DNA of 21,565 nt from Thioalkalivibrio sp. GTDB taxonomy: Bacteria; Pseudomonadota; Gammaproteobacteria; Ectothiorhodospirales; Ectothiorhodospiraceae. The notes below the pieces were generated by a model, which saw nothing but the letters and a program-made list of their open reading frames with translations, was not told where the DNA came from and did no database searches. Below are positions 1 to 7,510 of this stretch, one piece after another. The stretch lies in the NCBI GenBank assembly GCA_003550945.1, contig PULL01000235.1, positions 1 through 21,565 of the forward strand. The letters run 5' to 3'. Numbering within the stretch: the first letter of the stretch is position 1; every line of letters begins with the position of its first letter. The position numbers and the translations under genes are program-made.

Positions 1-99
1 CAGCGCCACCCGCAGCCGGTCGATCCCGGAGTGCCGCCCCAGGAAGGCACGAAGGGCGGCCGGGACCGGCTCAGGTGCCGGTTTCCTGGAAGGCGCCAT
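1..99 (-). CDS. tilS: tRNA(Ile)-lysidine synthetase, N-terminal fragment (cut by window edge)
   Basis: Only the first 33 codons are present; the gene runs off the left edge. From an ATG inside the 3' end of accA the frame reads MAPSRKPAPEPVPAALRAFL and then GRHSGIDRLRVAL. The final RLRVAL is what is expected just before the SGG(V/L)DS pyrophosphate loop of TilS, which lies outside the window. TilS makes lysidine at the wobble base of the AUA-reading tRNA(Ile). The start overlaps accA by 29 nt and has no strong Shine-Dalgarno, which suggests translational coupling. The accA-tilS order is common in gammaproteobacteria. The call rests on position and a short N-terminal resemblance. Confidence 0.6.
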   Translation of the reverse strand, partial: MAPSRKPAPEPVPAALRAFLGRHSGIDRLRVAL

Positions 100-1036
100 A
101 GTCCATCAGCCGCCGGTAGCGCCGCTCCAAACGCTGATTCGGGTCCAGCCTGTCCAGTTCTTCCAGGGTTTCCAGCAACGCGGACTTGATCCGCGTCGCC
201 GTGATCTCCGGGGCGCGGTGGGCACCGCCAAGCGGTTCGTTGATCACGCGGTCCACGAGGCCGAGCTCCAGCAGCCGATCGGAGGTGATGCCCAATGCCT
301 CGGCCGCTTCCGGAGCCTTTTCGGCGCTCTTCCAGAGGATCGACGCACAGCCCTCGGGCGAGATCACCGAATAGGTCGAGTACTGCAGCATCATCGTCGC
401 GTCACCAACGCCGATCGCGAGCGCACCCCCGGACCCACCCTCGCCGATCACCGTCGCGATGATCGGCGTGTTCAGGCGGGACATCACCATCAGGTTGCGC
501 GCGATCGCCTCGCTCTGGCCGCGCTCCTCGGCGCCAACCCCCGGATAGGCACCCGGTGTATCGATGAAGGTCAGGACCGGCAGGCGGAATCGCTCGGCCA
601 TTTCCATCAGCCGCATGGCCTTGCGGTAGCCCTCGGGACGCGGCATGCCGAAGTTGCGCTGGATCTTTTCCTTCGTCTGTCGCCCCTTCTGGTGCCCGAT
701 CACCATCACCGGGCGTCCGTCCAGGCGGGCCGGCCCACCGATGATCGCCGCGTCGTCGGCGAACGCGCGGTCGCCGCGCAGTTCGACGAATTCGGTGAAG
801 ATCTGCGGCACGTAGTCCAGCGTGTACGGGCGGCGCGGGTGGCGCGACAACTGGGAGATCTGCCAGGGCTTCAGCTTGCTGAAAATGTTCTCGGTCAACG
901 CCAGGCACTTTTCCTCGAGGCGCTGAATCTCTTCCTGGATGTTGACCTCGGCATCGTCGCTGACGAAGCGCAGGTCCTGGATCTTCGCCTCCAGTTCCGC
1001 GATCGGCTGTTCGAAATCGAGAAAATCCGGATTCAT
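71..1036 (-). CDS. accA: Acetyl-CoA carboxylase carboxyltransferase subunit alpha
   Basis: 321 residues, close to the E. coli protein (319). It starts MNPDFLDFEQPIAELEAKI, the helical N-terminus typical of AccA, then carries the carboxyltransferase crotonase-like fold with the conserved GHQKGR, GMPRPEGYRKA, FIDTPGAYPG, GEGGSGGALAIGVGD and SPEGCASILWK segments. With AccD it transfers the carboxyl group from carboxybiotin-BCCP to acetyl-CoA, giving malonyl-CoA for fatty acid synthesis in the cytoplasm. The start is supported by a GGAAGG Shine-Dalgarno just upstream. It follows dnaE after 74 bp on the same strand, the order seen in E. coli, and overlaps tilS at its 3' end. No key residue appears missing. 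Confidence 0.97.
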   Translation of the reverse strand: MNPDFLDFEQPIAELEAKIQDLRFVSDDAEVNIQEEIQRLEEKCLALTENIFSKLKPWQISQLSRHPRRPYTLDYVPQIFTEFVELRGDRAFADDAAIIGGPARLDGRPVMVIGHQKGRQTKEKIQRNFGMPRPEGYRKAMRLMEMAERFRLPVLTFIDTPGAYPGVGAEERGQSEAIARNLMVMSRLNTPIIATVIGEGGSGGALAIGVGDATMMLQYSTYSVISPEGCASILWKSAEKAPEAAEALGITSDRLLELGLVDRVINEPLGGAHRAPEITATRIKSALLETLEELDRLDPNQRLERRYRRLMDYGAFQETGT

Positions 1037-1110
1037 GCGGCCTTCCCTATCTGGGCGTTCACCGCGCGGATTGTACCGAATACGACCGGCAACCGCTCCC
1101 GTGCGACGCC

Positions 1111-4100
1111 TCAGGCAGGCCCGTAGACGAGCCTCACCCGACTCTCCGGGCCCAGCGTCTCGTTCAGCCGGCGCAACAACTGCTCGTCGGGCCGCAACTG
1201 CCAGTCCTCCGGAAGCTGCAGGTCGACCCAGACGTCCTCGCGACGATAGTGCATGCGCAGCCGGCAGGATCCGGACGGGCACTGGGTGATCACCTGGTGC
1301 AGCGAGCGGACCTGTTCCGAGCGCAGTGCAGCCAGGCTCAGATCCAACACCCGCGCCCACTCGGCGCGCGCCTCGTCCAGCGTCAGCACGCGCTGGGCGC
1401 GCATGCGGACTCCGCCCGCGTAGTCGTCCAGTGCGACGGTACCCTCGACCACGATCAGGGTGTCCGTGACCAGGCGTTCCTGGTATTCCCGGTAGTCCTC
1501 GTTGAACAGCACCACCTCGGCGCGGCCGGTCTGGTCGTCCAGCGTCACGATCGCCATCCGGCCGTTCTGCGTGTTGCGCAACCGCAGGCCCACCACCAGC
1601 CCGGCGATGCGCACGGTATCCTGCCGCCGCCGACGCGCGTTGCCATTGTCCGGCCGGCTTTCCAACTGGCTGGCAAGACCCTGCAGCGTGGTGCCGGTCA
1701 GGCAGCGCAACTCTTCCCGGTAGCGCGCGATCGGGTGTCCGGTCAGGTACAGCCCGAGCGTGTCCTTCTCGCCGCGCAACCGTTCGTCCTCGTCCATCTC
1801 CGGGAGCACTTCCAGTTCCGGGAGCACCGCGCTGGCCGGTTCTCCGAAGAGATCGACCACCCCCAGTTCGGCATTGCGACCCGCCTGCTCCGCGGCCCCG
1901 ACCGCCAGCGGGATCGTCGCGACGAGGGTCGCGCGGTTGGGACCGACCCGGTCCAGCGCACCGGCACGGATCAGCGTTTCCAGCACCCGTTTGTTCAGCT
2001 TGCCCAGATCGACACGCTGGCAGAGGTCGACCAGGCTGTGAAACTCCGTTCCGTCTTCCCGGGCGCGCAGCAGGGTGTCGATCGCCGACTCCCCAACCCC
2101 CTTGATCGCGCCGAGCCCGTAGACGATGGTCTGCGGGTCCACCGCGGCGAAGCGGTAGGCGGACCGGTTCACGTCCGGCGGCACCACCTTCAGCCCGAGG
2201 CTGCGGCACTCGTCGATCAGCCCGACCACCTTGTCGGTGTTGTCCATGTCCGCCGACAGCACGGCCGCCATGAACGGCGCCGGGTAATGCGCCTTCAGCC
2301 AGGCGGTCTGGTAGGCGAGCAGCGCGTAGGCAGCCGAGTGCGACTTGTTGAATCCGTAGCCCGCGAACTTCTCCATCAGGTCGAAGATGTAGGTCGCGGT
2401 CTTCTCGGCAACGCCCCGACCCAATGCGCCCGCGACGAAAATCTCCCGCTGCTTGGCCATTTCCTCGGGCTTTTTCTTGCCCATCGCCCGGCGCAGCAGG
2501 TCGGCGCCTCCCAGCGTGTAGTTCGCGAGCACCTGCGCGATCTGCATCACCTGTTCCTGGTACAGGATCACGCCGTAGGTCGGCTTCAGGATCGGCTCCA
2601 GGTCCGGGTGCGGGTACTCCACCCGGGCCCGACCGTGTTTGCGGTCGATGAAGTCGTCGACCATCCCGGACTGCAGCGGGCCGGGCCGGTAGAGCGCGAC
2701 CAGTGCGATCACGTCCTCGAAGCTGTCCGGCTGCAGGCGCCGGATCAGGTCCTTCATGCCCCCGGATTCGAGCTGGAACACGGCCGTGGTCTGGTGCGCC
2801 TGCAGCAGCCTGAACGCGGCCGGGTCGTCCAGCGGAATCTGGTCGAGGTCGACGGCCTCGCCGTCGGGCAGCTGCCGGATCGCATCCAGTGCCCAGTCGA
2901 TGATGGTCAGCGTGCGCAGGCCGAGGAAATCGAACTTGACCAGGCCGACGGCCTCGACGTCGTCCTTGTCGAAGTGAGTCACCAGGCTGCCGCCACCCGC
3001 TTCGCAGTACAGCGGCGAGAAATCCGTCAGCGCCGATGGCGCGATCACCACGCCGCCCGCGTGCTTGCCGGCATTCCGGGTGAGCCCTTCGAGCTTCAGC
3101 GCGAGTTCGAGAATCCCGCGCACCTCCTCGTCCTCGTCGTAGAGCGCCTTGAGTTCCTCGCTCTCCTCCAGCGCCCGCGTCAGCGTCATCCCGAGTTCGA
3201 ACGGAATCAGCTTGGCGATGCGGTCGACGAATCCGTACCCGTGCCCCAGCACGCGGCCACAGTCCCGCACCACGGCCTTCGCCGCCATGGTGCCGTGGGT
3301 GATGATCTGCGACACCCGGTCGCGGCCGTAACGCTCGGCGACGTAGTCGATGACCCGGTCCCGCCGATCCATGCAGAAGTCGATGTCGAAGTCCGGCATC
3401 GACACCCGCTCCGGATTTAGAAATCGCTCGAAGAGAAGCTCGTAACGCAATGGATCCAGATCGGTGATTCCCAACGCATACGCGACCAGCGACCCCGCGC
3501 CGGAGCCGCGGCCCGGCCCCACGGGAATGCGGTTGTCGCGCGCCCAGCGACAGAAGTCCGCAACGATCAGGAAATACCCCGGAAAGCCCATCTGGCAGAT
3601 CACCTCGAGCTCGCGCTCGAGCCGGGCGGCATATTCCGACTCTTCGGCAAACCGGTGGCGTGCGAGGCGCGCCCGCAGCCCGTCCCAGGCGGTCGCCCGC
3701 AGGTGCTCCTCGACCGAACGCCCTTCCGGAACCGGGAAGTCCGGGAGAACCGACTGTCCCAGCGACAACTGCACGCTGCAGCGACGCGCGATCGCCACAC
3801 TGTTCGCCAGCGCCTCGGGGATGTCCGCGAAGAGTTCGGCCATCTCCTGCGGCGAGCGCAGGTACTGCTGCTCGCTGTAGCGGCGTGGCCGCCGCGGGTC
3901 GGCGAGCACCACGCCGTCGTGGATGCACACGCGTGCCTCGTGCGCCTCGAAGTCCGAGGCCTCGAGAAAGCGCACGTCGTTGGTGGCGACCACCGGCAGG
4001 CCGAATGCCTCGGCCCCAGCCAGCGCGGTGGTGATCCAGGCCTCCTCTCCCGGACGCCCGGTGCGCGTGAGCTCGAGGTAGAGGCGCTCCGGGAACAGGG

Positions 4101-4569
4101 CCAGCCAGGGCGCAAGAAGCTCCTCGGTCAGCGTGACGGGACTGCCGGACCCCTGCGCAAAGATGCCGTCGGTGGTTCCCGACAGCGCAATCAGCCCGTC
4201 GGTGCAGCCCTCGAGCCAGGCCAGATCGAGCCTCGGCACGCCCTTGTCCTGCCCCTCCTGCCATGCCCGGCTGATCAGCCGCGTCAGGTGCCGGTAGCCT
4301 TCACCGTTCTGCGCGAGCAGAGTCAGCCGCGCAAGCGATCCATCGGCACGGGTGCCGCGCAGCAGCACGTCGGCGCCGACGATCGGCTGCACGCCGGCGC
4401 CGAGTGCTGCCTTGTAGAACTTCACCAGACCGAACAGGTTGCAGTGGTCGGTCACCGCCACCGCCGGCATCCCGGCCTCTGCGACGCGCGCCACCAGCGG
4501 CTTGAGCCTGACCAGCCCGTCGACCAGCGAGTACTCGGAATGAACCCTGAGGTGCACGAAGCCAGTCAT
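1111..4569 (-). CDS. dnaE: DNA polymerase III subunit alpha
   Basis: 1152 residues, against about 1160 in E. coli: the replicative C-family polymerase. The N-terminal PHP domain (about residues 1-280) begins MTGFVHLRVHSEYSLVDG and has VTDHCNLFG. The polymerase core carries MPDFDIDFCMDRR near residues 390-400, giving the two palm aspartates, and VKFDFLGL near residue 546, giving the third. The fingers include GYGFNKSHSAAYALLAYQTA. A C-terminal OB fold lies around residues 983-1065, followed by the tau-binding tail. The ATG overlaps the rnhB stop (ATGA), and a GGGGAGG Shine-Dalgarno inside the end of rnhB supports this start, so the two genes are translationally coupled. Confidence 0.97.
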   Translation of the reverse strand: MTGFVHLRVHSEYSLVDGLVRLKPLVARVAEAGMPAVAVTDHCNLFGLVKFYKAALGAGVQPIVGADVLLRGTRADGSLARLTLLAQNGEGYRHLTRLISRAWQEGQDKGVPRLDLAWLEGCTDGLIALSGTTDGIFAQGSGSPVTLTEELLAPWLALFPERLYLELTRTGRPGEEAWITTALAGAEAFGLPVVATNDVRFLEASDFEAHEARVCIHDGVVLADPRRPRRYSEQQYLRSPQEMAELFADIPEALANSVAIARRCSVQLSLGQSVLPDFPVPEGRSVEEHLRATAWDGLRARLARHRFAEESEYAARLERELEVICQMGFPGYFLIVADFCRWARDNRIPVGPGRGSGAGSLVAYALGITDLDPLRYELLFERFLNPERVSMPDFDIDFCMDRRDRVIDYVAERYGRDRVSQIITHGTMAAKAVVRDCGRVLGHGYGFVDRIAKLIPFELGMTLTRALEESEELKALYDEDEEVRGILELALKLEGLTRNAGKHAGGVVIAPSALTDFSPLYCEAGGGSLVTHFDKDDVEAVGLVKFDFLGLRTLTIIDWALDAIRQLPDGEAVDLDQIPLDDPAAFRLLQAHQTTAVFQLESGGMKDLIRRLQPDSFEDVIALVALYRPGPLQSGMVDDFIDRKHGRARVEYPHPDLEPILKPTYGVILYQEQVMQIAQVLANYTLGGADLLRRAMGKKKPEEMAKQREIFVAGALGRGVAEKTATYIFDLMEKFAGYGFNKSHSAAYALLAYQTAWLKAHYPAPFMAAVLSADMDNTDKVVGLIDECRSLGLKVVPPDVNRSAYRFAAVDPQTIVYGLGAIKGVGESAIDTLLRAREDGTEFHSLVDLCQRVDLGKLNKRVLETLIRAGALDRVGPNRATLVATIPLAVGAAEQAGRNAELGVVDLFGEPASAVLPELEVLPEMDEDERLRGEKDTLGLYLTGHPIARYREELRCLTGTTLQGLASQLESRPDNGNARRRRQDTVRIAGLVVGLRLRNTQNGRMAIVTLDDQTGRAEVVLFNEDYREYQERLVTDTLIVVEGTVALDDYAGGVRMRAQRVLTLDEARAEWARVLDLSLAALRSEQVRSLHQVITQCPSGSCRLRMHYRREDVWVDLQLPEDWQLRPDEQLLRRLNETLGPESRVRLVYGPA

Positions 4570-5189
4570 CGCAACGCCTCCCCGGCGCCGGTGACGACGA
4601 GGCTGCGCGCGACGGGGCCGAAGCTGCGACGGTGTTCCGGGCAGGGCCCGTGGCGCTCCAGCGCACGCAGATGCGCGGCCGTCGGGTAACCCGCGTGACG
4701 ATCGAACCCATATACCGGGTAACGCTGGTGCAACTCGGCGAGCAACGCATCCCGGGCGACCTTGGCGATGATCGACGCGGCGCTGATTGCCGGCACCGTC
4801 GCATCTCCACCCACGACCGCGGTGGCACGCCACGGGCCTTCCGGCGTGAACCGGCCGTCCACCAGCAGGTTTGCGGGGGCACGCGACAGCGCGAGGACCG
4901 CACGGCGCATCGCCAGCAGCGTCGCGTGATGGATGTTCAAACGATCGATCTCCTCTGCGCTCGCCATGCCCAGCGCCCAGGCCTCGGCCTCTTCGCGCAG
5001 GATGCCGGCGAGTGCCTCCCGGCGTCGCGCGCTGAGTCTCTTGGAATCGGCGAGACCCGCGAGCGCATAGGACTCGGGGAGGATCACGGCTGCGGCCACG
5101 ACCGGACCCGCCAGCGGCCCCCGGCCGACCTCATCCACTCCGGCGACCCACGGACTCGTCCCGCCCCCGCCCGCATCCTGGCACCCCAT
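4566..5189 (-). CDS. rnhB: Ribonuclease HII
   Basis: 207 residues, normal for the family. It cleaves RNA in RNA-DNA hybrids and starts removal of single ribonucleotides misincorporated in DNA. The catalytic DEDD set is visible: D19 and E20 in VAGVDEVGRGPLAGPV, D111 in LLVDGRF and D147 in the SIIAKVARDALL helix. The GRG motif (22-24) that recognises the RNA-DNA junction is intact, and the C-terminal YGFDRHAGYPT stretch is typical. The chosen ATG has an AGGGG Shine-Dalgarno 6 nt upstream. Its TGA overlaps the dnaE start by 4 nt. In E. coli lpxB lies directly upstream of rnhB; here that place is taken by a divergent gnnA-gnnB-lpxB operon. Confidence 0.97.
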   Translation of the reverse strand: MGCQDAGGGGTSPWVAGVDEVGRGPLAGPVVAAAVILPESYALAGLADSKRLSARRREALAGILREEAEAWALGMASAEEIDRLNIHHATLLAMRRAVLALSRAPANLLVDGRFTPEGPWRATAVVGGDATVPAISAASIIAKVARDALLAELHQRYPVYGFDRHAGYPTAAHLRALERHGPCPEHRRSFGPVARSLVVTGAGEALR

Positions 5190-5348
5190 CTTGCCCCTGT
5201 CCCTCCAGCCTCCCGGACCGATTCCCGGGCGGATTGGCTACACTATCGGAAAAAGACCTGCCGCCAACCGGCGACGCCGCGCCCGCAGCCCACCGGTCCG
5301 GCGCGCTACACTACCACAGCATCCGATCACAACCTGCCGGGAACTGTC
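5190..5348. promoter_or_regulatory. Divergent intergenic region between rnhB and gnnA
   Basis: This 159-bp gap must hold the promoters of both divergent operons. On the plus strand GCTACACTA occurs twice (5237-5245 and 5305-5313, 68 bp apart). Each contains TACACT, which matches 4 of 6 bases of a sigma-70 -10 element. The copy at 5307-5312 lies 36 bp before the gnnA start. I see no convincing -35 hexamer at the usual spacing for either copy, so promoter assignment stays tentative. Confidence 0.3.
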
Positions 5349-6341
5349 ATGTCCACTCCCCCCCTTCGCTGTGCCGTGGTCGGCGTTGGCCACCTCGGAA
5401 AGTGGCACGCCGCCAAGTACGCGCAACTCCCGGACACGGAACTCGTCGCGGTGGTCGACAGCAATGCCGCCACGGCCCGCGAGATCGCCGCCAAATACGG
5501 CTGCGAACCCGTACTGGATCACCGGGCCCTGCTCGGGCGCGTCGAAGCGGTCAGCATTGCTGCCCCCACCACGCTGCACTACGCGATCGCGCGGGATTTT
5601 CTCGATGTTGGATGCCACGTGCTGCTGGAAAAACCGATCACGACCACCATCGAGGAGGCGCAGGCGCTGAACCAGCTGGCCGAGGAACGTGGCGTCGTGC
5701 TGCAGGTCGGCCACCTCGAACGCTTCAACGTGGCCCTGCGGCGACTGCTGGAAGAGCCGCTGCAACCGCGATTCATCGAATCGCACCGGCTGGCGCCGTT
5801 CAAGCCCCGGGCCACCGATGTCTCCGTGGTGCTGGACCTGATGATCCACGACATCGACATCATCCTCGACCTGGTGAAGGCCCCGCTGACCGAAATCCGC
5901 GCGTCGGGCGCCCGGATTCTCACCAATGACATCGACATCGTGAATGCGCGTCTCGAATTCGCCGACGGCTGCGTCGCCAACGTCACCTCCAGTCGCGTCA
6001 GCACCAAGTCGGAACGCCGCATGCGAATTTTCCAACCGCACGGGTATGCTGCGGTGGATTTCCAGAACCGTATCCTTGCCCTCTATCACATGGGTGACGA
6101 TGACCCCGAGACCGGGGTTCCGGAAATCCACAGCGAGGAACTCATGTTCGGCGACTCCGACGCGCTGCTCACCGAGATCCAGGCGTTCGTGGCCGCGGTT
6201 CGCGGGGAACAGCCGGTGATCGTCGACGGGCACGCCGCACAGCGGGCGCTGGAGACCGCCACGCGGATCACGGACCTCGTCCACGCCAACCTGAACATCA
6301 TGACCAGGGCTGCCGGCAAGACCGCGGCCGGGGAGAACTGA
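5349..6341 (+). CDS. gnnA: Gfo/Idh/MocA-family dehydrogenase, probable UDP-GlcNAc 3-dehydrogenase GnnA
   Basis: 330 residues. The N-terminal Rossmann fold has VVGVGHLG (residues 10-17) for the NAD cofactor, and the family EKP motif is at 94-96 (HVLLEKPITT). The C-terminal half carries GHLERFN, ESHRLAPF and LDLMIHDIDIILDLV, the last with the H-x-x-D arrangement used near the active site in this family. In A. ferrooxidans, GnnA oxidises the 3-hydroxyl of UDP-GlcNAc to a ketone that GnnB transaminates. The assignment here rests on the fold plus immediate linkage to a DegT aminotransferase and lpxB. Another sugar-nucleotide 3-dehydrogenase such as WbpB/WlbA is the main alternative. The ATG at MSTPPLRCAVVG puts the Rossmann strand at the usual distance; the Shine-Dalgarno (GGGAA) is modest. 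It ends 3 bp before gnnB. Confidence 0.85.
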   Translation: MSTPPLRCAVVGVGHLGKWHAAKYAQLPDTELVAVVDSNAATAREIAAKYGCEPVLDHRALLGRVEAVSIAAPTTLHYAIARDFLDVGCHVLLEKPITTTIEEAQALNQLAEERGVVLQVGHLERFNVALRRLLEEPLQPRFIESHRLAPFKPRATDVSVVLDLMIHDIDIILDLVKAPLTEIRASGARILTNDIDIVNARLEFADGCVANVTSSRVSTKSERRMRIFQPHGYAAVDFQNRILALYHMGDDDPETGVPEIHSEELMFGDSDALLTEIQAFVAAVRGEQPVIVDGHAAQRALETATRITDLVHANLNIMTRAAGKTAAGEN

Positions 6342-6344
6342 ACC

Positions 6345-7442
6345 ATGATTCCGATGGTCGACCTGCATCGTCAGTACGAGGACCTGCGCCGCGAAATCGA
6401 TGCGGCCATCGCCGAAGTGCTCGAGAGCACGCGTTTCATCCTCGGACCGAATGTCCAGGCGCTGGAATCCGAACTCGCCGAGTACCTGGACGTCACGCAT
6501 GCGATCACCTGCGCATCCGGCACGGATGCGCTGCATCTGGCGCTGCGCGCGGCCGATCTCGGGCCGGGCGACGAGGTGATCACCACTCCGTTCACCTTCA
6601 TCGCGACCGCCGAGGCGATCCGCTACGTCGGCGCGGAGCCGGTTTTCGTCGACATCGATCCCCGCACGTTCAATATCGATCCCGAGGCCGTTGCCGCGGC
6701 GATCACGCCACGCACGCGGGCCATCCTGCCGGTGCACCTGTTCGGCCAACCCGCGAACATGCCGGCGCTGACCCGGCTCGCCGAGGATCACCTTCTGCTG
6801 CTGATCGAGGACTGCGCCCAGTCCTTCGGCGCCCACATCGACGGGGTCCAGACCGGCAGTGCCACCGCGTTCGGCTGCTTCAGCTTCTTCCCGAGCAAGA
6901 ATCTCGGCGGGTACGGCGACGGCGGCCTGGTCACCACCAACTGCACGCCCGCCGCGGAGCGCCTGCTGAAGCTGCGCAACCACGGCTCCAAGGTCCGCTA
7001 CCATCACGACGAGATCGGCTACAACTCCCGGCTCGACGAAATCCAGGCGGCGATCCTCCGCGTGAAGCTCAAGCGCATCGACCATTTCAACGAGGCGCGG
7101 CGCCGCGTTGCGGCCCGTTATGCCGAGGTGCTGTCCGGCCTCGACGTGGAGATTCCCTACGAGGATGGCGTCGGGCTCCACGTATACCACCAGTACACCC
7201 TGCTCACCGATCACCGCGAGGCGATCATGGCGGCGCTGCAGCAGGCAGACATCGGGCACGCGATCTACTACCCGATCCCGCTGCATCGCCAGGCCGCGTT
7301 CGACAACCGGGAAAAGCCACCGCCAAGCCTGCCGGTATCGGAGTCGGTCGCGGCGCGCTGCCTGTCCCTGCCGGTGTTCCCGGAACTGGAGGACGCGCAG
7401 ATCGACTTCATCGGCGAACGGATCCGCGCGGCGCTTGCCTGA
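6345..7442 (+). CDS. gnnB: DegT/DnrJ/EryC1 PLP aminotransferase, probable UDP-3-keto-GlcNAc transaminase GnnB
   Basis: 365 residues, full length for the family. Recognisable parts are CASGTDALHLALRAADLGPG and then PFTFIATAEA (PLP phosphate and ring contacts), IEDCAQSFGA with the aspartate that pairs with the pyridine nitrogen, and SFFPSKNLGGYGDGG with the Schiff-base lysine at K185. NHGSKVRYHHDEIGYNSRLDEIQAA is the usual C-terminal signature of sugar 3- or 4-aminotransferases. In the GnnA/GnnB pathway it would aminate the 3-keto sugar with glutamate to give UDP-2-acetamido-3-amino-2,3-dideoxyglucose. A GGGGAGA Shine-Dalgarno ends 8 nt before the ATG, within the end of gnnA. WbpE-type transaminases of O-antigen pathways are close relatives; the neighbouring lpxB favours the lipid A role. 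Confidence 0.85.
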   Translation: MIPMVDLHRQYEDLRREIDAAIAEVLESTRFILGPNVQALESELAEYLDVTHAITCASGTDALHLALRAADLGPGDEVITTPFTFIATAEAIRYVGAEPVFVDIDPRTFNIDPEAVAAAITPRTRAILPVHLFGQPANMPALTRLAEDHLLLLIEDCAQSFGAHIDGVQTGSATAFGCFSFFPSKNLGGYGDGGLVTTNCTPAAERLLKLRNHGSKVRYHHDEIGYNSRLDEIQAAILRVKLKRIDHFNEARRRVAARYAEVLSGLDVEIPYEDGVGLHVYHQYTLLTDHREAIMAALQQADIGHAIYYPIPLHRQAAFDNREKPPPSLPVSESVAARCLSLPVFPELEDAQIDFIGERIRAALA

Positions 7443-7510
7443 ACCGTGCGGGGTCCGGTCCGGCGGCCGCGCAGCCATGCGCCGACCGGGCATTCGCAGG
7501 AAACGCTGAG

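Noticed and set aside
1249..3420. Long open frame antisense to dnaE (723 codons)
   Set aside because: A GC-rich shadow frame; composition is low-complexity R/H/Q/P and it lies wholly over a clear dnaE.
1037..4264. accA reading frame staying open upstream across dnaE
   Set aside because: The frame is free of stops only because of GC-rich codon use; accA has a clear start and Shine-Dalgarno at 1036.
5349..7442. Reading the dehydrogenase/aminotransferase pair as an O-antigen (WbpB/WbpE-type) pathway
   Set aside because: No other O-antigen genes are near and lpxB follows directly; kept as an alternative but less likely than gnnA/gnnB.
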